37,492 nucleotides of DNA. Origin: Candidatus Amulumruptor caecigallinarius. Its GTDB lineage: Bacteria > Bacteroidota > Bacteroidia > Bacteroidales > Muribaculaceae. Positions 32,760-37,492 of the stretch are shown piece by piece; positions within the stretch are counted from its first letter, which is position 1; every line of letters starts with the position of its first letter. The position numbers and the translations under genes are program-made. The notes under the pieces are model-generated. The model saw only the letters and a list, made by a program, of their open reading frames with translations. It searched no databases and had not been told where the DNA came from. Location: NCBI GenBank assembly GCA_023665605.1, contig JAMPDP010000001.1, forward strand, positions 1,169,237 to 1,206,728. The letters are read 5' to 3'.

Positions 32760-34277
32760 TCAGTTCATGCCGAGCACGGCGAATATCTGCGGGCTGAAGG
32801 TGAATTTAATCAGGTCAGCGAAGAAGTTGGGGAAGCAGCCGATGCCGGCAACGCACACTATCAGTGCGGCTGTGGAGGTGCGCTCCCACCACTCGGCATC
32901 GGTGAGCTGCAGGTGGTGCTTGTCATAGACAGGGCCGAAGAGCAGCTTGCCCACGACGCGAAGGATGTAGACGGCGGTGATGACAATCGAGCAGCATGCC
33001 ACGATAGTAAACACGCGGTGGAACATATCAGCATGCTGGAACGAGCCCACGAAGATGGTCATCTCGGCTACGAAGCCGCTCAGACCCGGCAGACCGAGCG
33101 ATGCCATACCGGCTATCACGTAGCAGACGGCCAGATAAGGCATAATCTGCATCATGCCACCCATCTGACGGATGTCGCGGGTGTGTGTGCGACCGTAAAT
33201 CATACCGATGAGGGCGAAGAAGAGGGCTGTCATCAGACCGTGGGAGAGCATCTGCATGATGGCGCCCGTCATGGCTGTGGTGTTGAGCATCAGGATGGCA
33301 AACAGCACCAGACCGCAGTGGCTCACTGAGGAGTAGGCGTTGATGTACTTGAGGTCGGTCTGCACGCATGCGCTGAATGCACCGTACACCACTGAGATAC
33401 CGGTGAGGATAAGGAAAATCCATGCCAGGTCAGCGGCAGCCTGAGGCATCAGATAGATGGCCACGCGGAAGCAGCCGTAGCCGCCGAGCTTCATGAGCAC
33501 GCCGGCGTGGAGCATCGACACAGCCGTCGGGGCCGAGGCGTGACCGTCAGGGCTCCATGTGTGGAACGGGAACATGGCACCGAGCACGCCGAAGCCCACG
33601 AAGGTCATCGGGAACAGGAAGTGCTGCCAGCCGGTGGAGATGGAGGCGTTGTTCACAATCTCCAGCAGATTCCACGTCAGCGGCTGCCCCTCGGGAGCCG
33701 AGTGATAGTAGATGCCGATGAGGCCGAGCATCAGGAAGGCGGAGCCGCCCATCAGCATCAGCGTCAGTTTCATGGCTGAATAGTTCTTGTTGCCGGAACC
33801 CCACACGCCGATGAGCAGATACATCGGGATGAGGGCCACCTCGTAGAACATGAACATCGTGAACATGTCTATCGATATGAAGAAGCCGAACACGCCCGTG
33901 CTCAGGAGCACCAGCCACAGGAAGAACTCCTTGGGGAGCGGATTAATCTTCCACGAGGCGAACGAGCCGGTGAGCAGGATGATGGAGGACAGCAGCAACA
34001 TCGCTATCGAGATGCCGTCGACGCCTACTGCAAGGTTGATGTTGAGCGGAGCAAACCAGCTCCAGGAACCGGTGAACAGCATCGGCGACATATCGCCGGC
34101 GGCGCGCAACCGCAGGTACTCGCAGAGTACCCACACCGAGAGGGCTGTCAGGGCCAGCGACCCGATGACAGCGACAGCGCGGATGGCCTTCATGTTCTTG
34201 CCCGGGCAGAGACCCAGGGCACCCAGCATCACTACCGGGATGACCACAAAGTATATCAATATGTTATCAAAAAGCAT
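32760..34277 (-). CDS. nuoM: NADH-quinone oxidoreductase subunit M
   Basis: A 505-residue inner-membrane antiporter-like subunit of complex I. Diagnostic segments: AVGVDGISIAMLLLSSIILL, MFMFYEVALIPMYLLIGVWG with the conserved Glu, FPFHTWSPDGHASAPTAVSM, and SLGLPGLSGFVAEMTIFVGSF. About 14 membrane helices are predicted, and length is normal for NuoM. It follows nuoL by 96 bp and precedes nuoN by 30 bp on the same strand, so all belong to one transcript. The 96-bp gap before it holds no promoter match. Confidence 0.97.
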   Translation of the reverse strand: MLFDNILIYFVVIPVVMLGALGLCPGKNMKAIRAVAVIGSLALTALSVWVLCEYLRLRAAGDMSPMLFTGSWSWFAPLNINLAVGVDGISIAMLLLSSIILLTGSFASWKINPLPKEFFLWLVLLSTGVFGFFISIDMFTMFMFYEVALIPMYLLIGVWGSGNKNYSAMKLTLMLMGGSAFLMLGLIGIYYHSAPEGQPLTWNLLEIVNNASISTGWQHFLFPMTFVGFGVLGAMFPFHTWSPDGHASAPTAVSMLHAGVLMKLGGYGCFRVAIYLMPQAAADLAWIFLILTGISVVYGAFSACVQTDLKYINAYSSVSHCGLVLFAILMLNTTAMTGAIMQMLSHGLMTALFFALIGMIYGRTHTRDIRQMGGMMQIMPYLAVCYVIAGMASLGLPGLSGFVAEMTIFVGSFQHADMFHRVFTIVACCSIVITAVYILRVVGKLLFGPVYDKHHLQLTDAEWWERTSTAALIVCVAGIGCFPNFFADLIKFTFSPQIFAVLGMN

Positions 34278-34373
34278 AATGTGTGTGTGACGTAAGGGGT
34301 ATGCTTGACAATGATGATTTGCTATTGAGCTTGGTGAAGTGTGACGATGGTTGAATCAGCAATGAGAGATGTT

Positions 34374-36377
34374 TCACATCACACACAGGGCGACGATACC
34401 GCCAAGGAGCACGGCTCCCACAAGATACCACCACACGTAGAGCTGGACGTTGCCGCTCTGCAGCCCGCGGATGGCGAAGGAGAGCTTGTTGGTGACGATG
34501 GCGAAGCCGTTCATGGTGCCGTCGATGATATGGCGGTCAAACCAAGCGATAGGCTTGCAGATGCCGTTGAAGATGATGCGCTTGGTGATGAACATATAGA
34601 GCTCGTCCCAGTAGAAGCGGTGGAAGCTCCAGTCCCACAGGCGGGGCAGTGCAGCCTTCATCTTGGCGGGGATGGCGTTCTCGCGGAAGTACAGCTTGTA
34701 AGCGAGCAGGATGGCTACCACGGACACGGCCAGAGAGATGCCGGCCACGGTCCAGTTCAGGTGAATGTCGTAGGGCTCACCGTTCCAGGTCACGAAGTGT
34801 CCGAAGGGGATGAAGCCGGCCACGCAGCTCACAGCGGCAAGGAACACCAGCGGCAGGGTCATCGGCAGAGCCTGGTCATGCGGCTGATGATGCCCGGCCT
34901 GTACCTTGTGGTCCTTCCACCAGAAGATCAGGAAGTAGAGGCGGAACATATAGAACGCCGTCATACCGGCTACCAGAGCCATCCATATGTAGGCGAAAGT
35001 GCTGTTGCCGAGGCATGCGGTCAGAATTTCATCCTTGGAGAAGAAGCCTGACCAGGGGATGATGCCCGCGATGGAGATACAGCCGATGAGGAATGTCCAG
35101 TTGGTGATGGGCATATACTTGTGCAGACCGTGCATGTCGGTGTAGTCGTTGGAGCCAACGGCATGGATGATGGCACCGGCGCCGAGGAACAGCAACGCCT
35201 TGAACATGGCGTGGGTGAACAGATGGAACATTGACGCCATATAGCCCATGCCCTCGTGAATCTCGGGACGGGCAACACCGAGCGACACCATCATAAATGC
35301 TATCTGCGAGATGGTGGAGAAGGCGAGCACACGCTTGATGTCAAGCTGCGTGCAGGCCACAGCGGCGGCGTAGAAGGCGGTGATGGCACCTACCCAGGTG
35401 ACTATCTCCAGAGCCGATACCTCCATCAGGTACAACGGGAAGAGGCGGGCCACAAGGTAGACACCTGCCACCACCATCGTGGCGGCGTGGATGAGGGCTG
35501 ACACGGGGGTGGGACCCTCCATGGCATCGGGCAGCCAGATGTGCAGAGGCATCATTGCCGACTTACCCATACCACCCATGAAGATGAGCACCAGAGCCCA
35601 GGTGAGCACTGACGCGCCCATGAACATCGGCGCGGCTGAGGTGGCGAATATGTTCTTGACACTATCGGCGGTGTTGAGCGTCACGGCATATGTATCGGCC
35701 ATACCGTCAACGGGTGCCGAAGTCAGTGCCATGAAGTCAAAGGTGCCGGTGTAGTAGCTCAGGATGAGGATACCAATCAGGAAGCCAAGGTCGGCAAAGC
35801 GGGTCACGATGAATGCCTTCTTGGAGGCGGAGACTGCACTCCACTTGGTGTAGTAGAAACCGATGAGCAGGTAGGAGGAGGCACCCACGAGCTCCCAGAA
35901 GATGTACATCTGGAATATGTTGGTGGCCACTACCAGGCCAAGCATCGAGAAGCTGAAGAGCGACAGGAAGGCATAGAAGCGCTGGAAGCCCTTCTCATAC
36001 ACTCCGTGGTGGTCACGCATATACCCTAATGAGTAGATGTGGACCATGAACGAGATGGTGGTGATCACCACAAGCATCATCGCCGAGATGGGATCAAGCA
36101 GGAAGCCCAGACGGATGCAGAGTGTGTCGGTGAATTGCAGCCAGTCTACGTTGAAGATGATGTGCTGCAGGCGTTCGCCACTGTCGGCGACAAACTCGGG
36201 GTTGCCGCTGAAGAAGTAGGTGAAGGCGGTGATATAGGCGAGCACCAGCGTGGTGCCCATGCCGAGGCATCCGAGGGTTCCGGCCGTGCGGTGGCTCATC
36301 TTGCACCCGACAAGGCCGAGCAGCAAGAACATGAACAGAGGGATGACGAGTATCAGTAACGGAAGTGTGATTGCCAT
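34374..36377 (-). CDS. nuoL: NADH-quinone oxidoreductase subunit L
   Basis: A 667-residue inner-membrane subunit, the largest antiporter-like part of complex I, with the long lateral helix at its C-terminus. Diagnostic segments: MFQ-type IFWELVGASSYLLIGFYYTK with its Glu, MGKSAMMPLHIWLPDAMEGP, TPVSALIHAATMVVAGVYL, and AFSTISQIAFMMVSLGVARP. The length is slightly above the E. coli protein (613). The ATG at 36377 is six bases after the nuoK stop, so translation is probably coupled. Proton channel residues look intact. Confidence 0.97.
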   Translation of the reverse strand: MAITLPLLILVIPLFMFLLLGLVGCKMSHRTAGTLGCLGMGTTLVLAYITAFTYFFSGNPEFVADSGERLQHIIFNVDWLQFTDTLCIRLGFLLDPISAMMLVVITTISFMVHIYSLGYMRDHHGVYEKGFQRFYAFLSLFSFSMLGLVVATNIFQMYIFWELVGASSYLLIGFYYTKWSAVSASKKAFIVTRFADLGFLIGILILSYYTGTFDFMALTSAPVDGMADTYAVTLNTADSVKNIFATSAAPMFMGASVLTWALVLIFMGGMGKSAMMPLHIWLPDAMEGPTPVSALIHAATMVVAGVYLVARLFPLYLMEVSALEIVTWVGAITAFYAAAVACTQLDIKRVLAFSTISQIAFMMVSLGVARPEIHEGMGYMASMFHLFTHAMFKALLFLGAGAIIHAVGSNDYTDMHGLHKYMPITNWTFLIGCISIAGIIPWSGFFSKDEILTACLGNSTFAYIWMALVAGMTAFYMFRLYFLIFWWKDHKVQAGHHQPHDQALPMTLPLVFLAAVSCVAGFIPFGHFVTWNGEPYDIHLNWTVAGISLAVSVVAILLAYKLYFRENAIPAKMKAALPRLWDWSFHRFYWDELYMFITKRIIFNGICKPIAWFDRHIIDGTMNGFAIVTNKLSFAIRGLQSGNVQLYVWWYLVGAVLLGGIVALCVM

Positions 36378-36383
36378 GGCCGG

Positions 36384-36695
36384 TTAAAATTTCATTTTTG
36401 TAAGGTCATTGACGTCGATGTGCTTGCCGGCGCGGAACACGTTGATAATGATGGCGATGGCAAGAGCGGTCTCAGCGGCGGCGATAGCTATGGCGAAGAT
36501 CGTGAACATCATGCCCTCCATCTGGCCGGGAAACAGGTAGCGGTTGAACACCACGAAGTTGATGTCCACTGCATTGAGCATGAGCTCCAGGGAAATCAGC
36601 ATCGCAATCATGTTCTTGCGTGTGATGAATCCATAGACACCGCAGCAGAACATTATCAGCGACGGCACCAGGTAATATATCATTGAGATCTCCAT
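36384..36695 (-). CDS. nuoK: NADH-quinone oxidoreductase subunit K
   Basis: A 103-residue inner-membrane subunit of complex I with three helices. The segment FITRKNMIAMLISLELMLNAVDINFV carries the conserved Glu used in proton transfer, and a second buried acidic position lies in the helix AIAAAETALAIAI. ATG 36695 gives the usual length; an ATG four codons downstream (36683) is also possible. It lies 43 bp after nuoJ and 6 bp before nuoL. Confidence 0.96.
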   Translation of the reverse strand: MEISMIYYLVPSLIMFCCGVYGFITRKNMIAMLISLELMLNAVDINFVVFNRYLFPGQMEGMMFTIFAIAIAAAETALAIAIIINVFRAGKHIDVNDLTKMKF

Positions 36696-36738
36696 AATCT
36701 GACTTTGAGCTTCGGGGAGTGATGAAGTGGAGTGATGG

Positions 36739-37254
36739 TTAACGTTTGCGGGCCACTGTCACGCCACCGATGATGCACGCCAGCAGCAGCACGCTGATGG
36801 CCTCAAACGGCAGCAGGTAGCCGCCGTGGGAGGTGCTCATCATGGCCTCGCCGATGGTCTGCATTGTGGGGTTGGCGCTGTCGGTCAGTGCGGTGCAAGC
36901 CCATGAGCAGCGGCTGAAGAGCACTGCGCCGGTCACTGCCAGCAGGAGCACTGCACCAAGACCGCCGAGCCACTTGCGGCCGGAGTCTATCTGGCGCGAG
37001 TTGTCGCCGGGGTGTGAGGTAAGCAGGATTGAGAAGACGAACAGCACCACGATGCCTCCGGCATACACTGCAATCTGCACAGCTCCCAGAAACTCATAGT
37101 CGAGCTTGAAGTAGAGCAGGGCAGCAGCAAACAGGGTGAACAGCAGATAGGTGGCGGCGCGCAGAATGCGGCGGGTGGTGACGGTCATTATCGAGAATAC
37201 GACAATCGACAGAGCGATTATCCAGTAGACGATAGTGCTTCCGAGTGATTCCAT
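36739..37254 (-). CDS. nuoJ: NADH-quinone oxidoreductase subunit J
   Basis: A 171-residue inner-membrane subunit with five predicted helices. Typical segments are RRILRAATYLLFTLFAAALLYFKLDYEF, QIAVYAGGIVVLFVFSILLT, and LPFEAISVLLLACIIGGVTVARKR at the C-terminus. The central helix contains the conserved Tyr-Ala-Gly-Gly pi-bulge region that moves during coupling. The gene begins 20 bp after the end of the upstream reading frame (probable nuoI), as expected for the order I, J, K, L, M, N. Confidence 0.96.
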   Translation of the reverse strand: MESLGSTIVYWIIALSIVVFSIMTVTTRRILRAATYLLFTLFAAALLYFKLDYEFLGAVQIAVYAGGIVVLFVFSILLTSHPGDNSRQIDSGRKWLGGLGAVLLLAVTGAVLFSRCSWACTALTDSANPTMQTIGEAMMSTSHGGYLLPFEAISVLLLACIIGGVTVARKR

Positions 37255-37274
37255 ATGTGATGTAAGAGCTGTGA

Positions 37275-37492
37275 TTACTTTTTAGGGTCAGCCTTGGCAG
37301 GTGTGTCGGCGCTTGAGTCAGCCTTGGCAGGTGCTGCGGCCCCGCCGGCTGCGGCCTTGGCGGCTTCGCGCTGCTTCTTGGCCTCCATTGCGGCCTTTAT
37401 CTTGGCGAGCTTCTCGGGGTCACCGGCTGCCGCGGCAAGGGCCTTTGCCAGCGGGTCGTTGGCAGCGGCGGGAGCGGCGGGAGCGGCTCCGG
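37275..37492 (-). CDS. nuoI: 3' end of a probable nuoI (partial)
   Basis: Only the last 71 residues fall in the window. They form an Ala/Lys/Pro-rich tail (ANDPLAKALAAAAGDPEKLA followed by KIKAAMEAKKQREAAKAAAG, ending in ADPKK). No iron-sulfur motif is included. The call to nuoI rests on position, since it ends 20 bp before nuoJ and on the same strand in the usual nuo order. Bacteroidota NuoI proteins often carry an extended basic C-terminus, but this one is long and low-complexity. The 5' part lies outside the window. Confidence 0.65.
   Translation of the reverse strand, partial: GAAPAAPAAANDPLAKALAAAAGDPEKLAKIKAAMEAKKQREAAKAAAGGAAAPAKADSSADTPAKADPKK

Noticed and set aside
32739-33329. Plus-strand open frame of 196 codons opposite nuoM
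   Set aside because: It is a shadow of nuoM with His/Glu-rich low-quality sequence; similar shadows occur opposite nuoL and dnaK.

Overview
The window looks like a chromosomal segment from a gut-type member of Bacteroidales (Bacteroidota), most plausibly Muribaculaceae. The grounds are the Bacteroidota promoter pattern (TTTG/TTTC, 20 bp, TAnnTTTG) upstream of several genes, lipoproteins with acidic residues just after the lipidated Cys, a type V (Mfa/FimA-like) pilus locus, DUF5723 and DUF2723 proteins, and a high-GC housekeeping background. The family assignment is an inference; no rRNA gene is present.

Layout. 1-5.7 kb: an ApbA/PanE-family reductase divergent from rsmG, a metallo-beta-lactamase-fold hydrolase, then two exported proteins of unknown function that end at a perfect bidirectional hairpin. 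5.8-8.9 kb (minus): a DUF5723 outer-membrane protein and a large lipoprotein, probably one operon. 9.5-19.8 kb (minus): dnaK, an aquaporin, queG overlapping a NodB-type deacetylase, a 1137-residue DUF2723 membrane protein, and a membrane-spanning TPR/LuxR-type regulator. 19.88-28.25 kb (plus): a type V pilus operon with a DUF3575/OmpA-like barrel, an Mfa1-like fimbrillin, an Mfa2/FimB-like anchor, a fimbrillin-like accessory subunit and a 975-residue putative tip adhesin. 28.4-29.9 kb: a tRNA-Glu, rpsT, tRNA-Glu cluster and a TIGR02757 protein. 30.3-37.5 kb (minus): a zinc-ribbon membrane protein and the distal complex I genes nuoN, M, L, K, J and the 3' end of a probable nuoI.

How the parts fit. 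The regulator at 18.2-19.75 kb is divergent from the pilus operon. Their shared 126-bp gap holds three copies of TGTCCCCC just upstream of the pilus promoter, which are a candidate operator. Inside the operon a hairpin terminator follows the fimbrillin, which should lower expression of the anchor and tip genes. Three pilins carry a Ser-Arg-(Ala/Gly) site after the first strand, where type V pilins are cleaved to trigger strand exchange, while the anchor has no equivalent site.

Non-coding structure is rich. An interspersed family of hairpin elements occurs at four loci, three of them 59-80 bp past a stop codon and all four in the same orientation. A 195-bp MITE-like element with 33-bp terminal inverted repeats sits between two pilus genes, and its left target duplication is the stop codon of the preceding gene. 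There is also an exact 10-bp tandem repeat at the end of the reductase gene and a 12-bp coding repeat in the zinc-ribbon gene.
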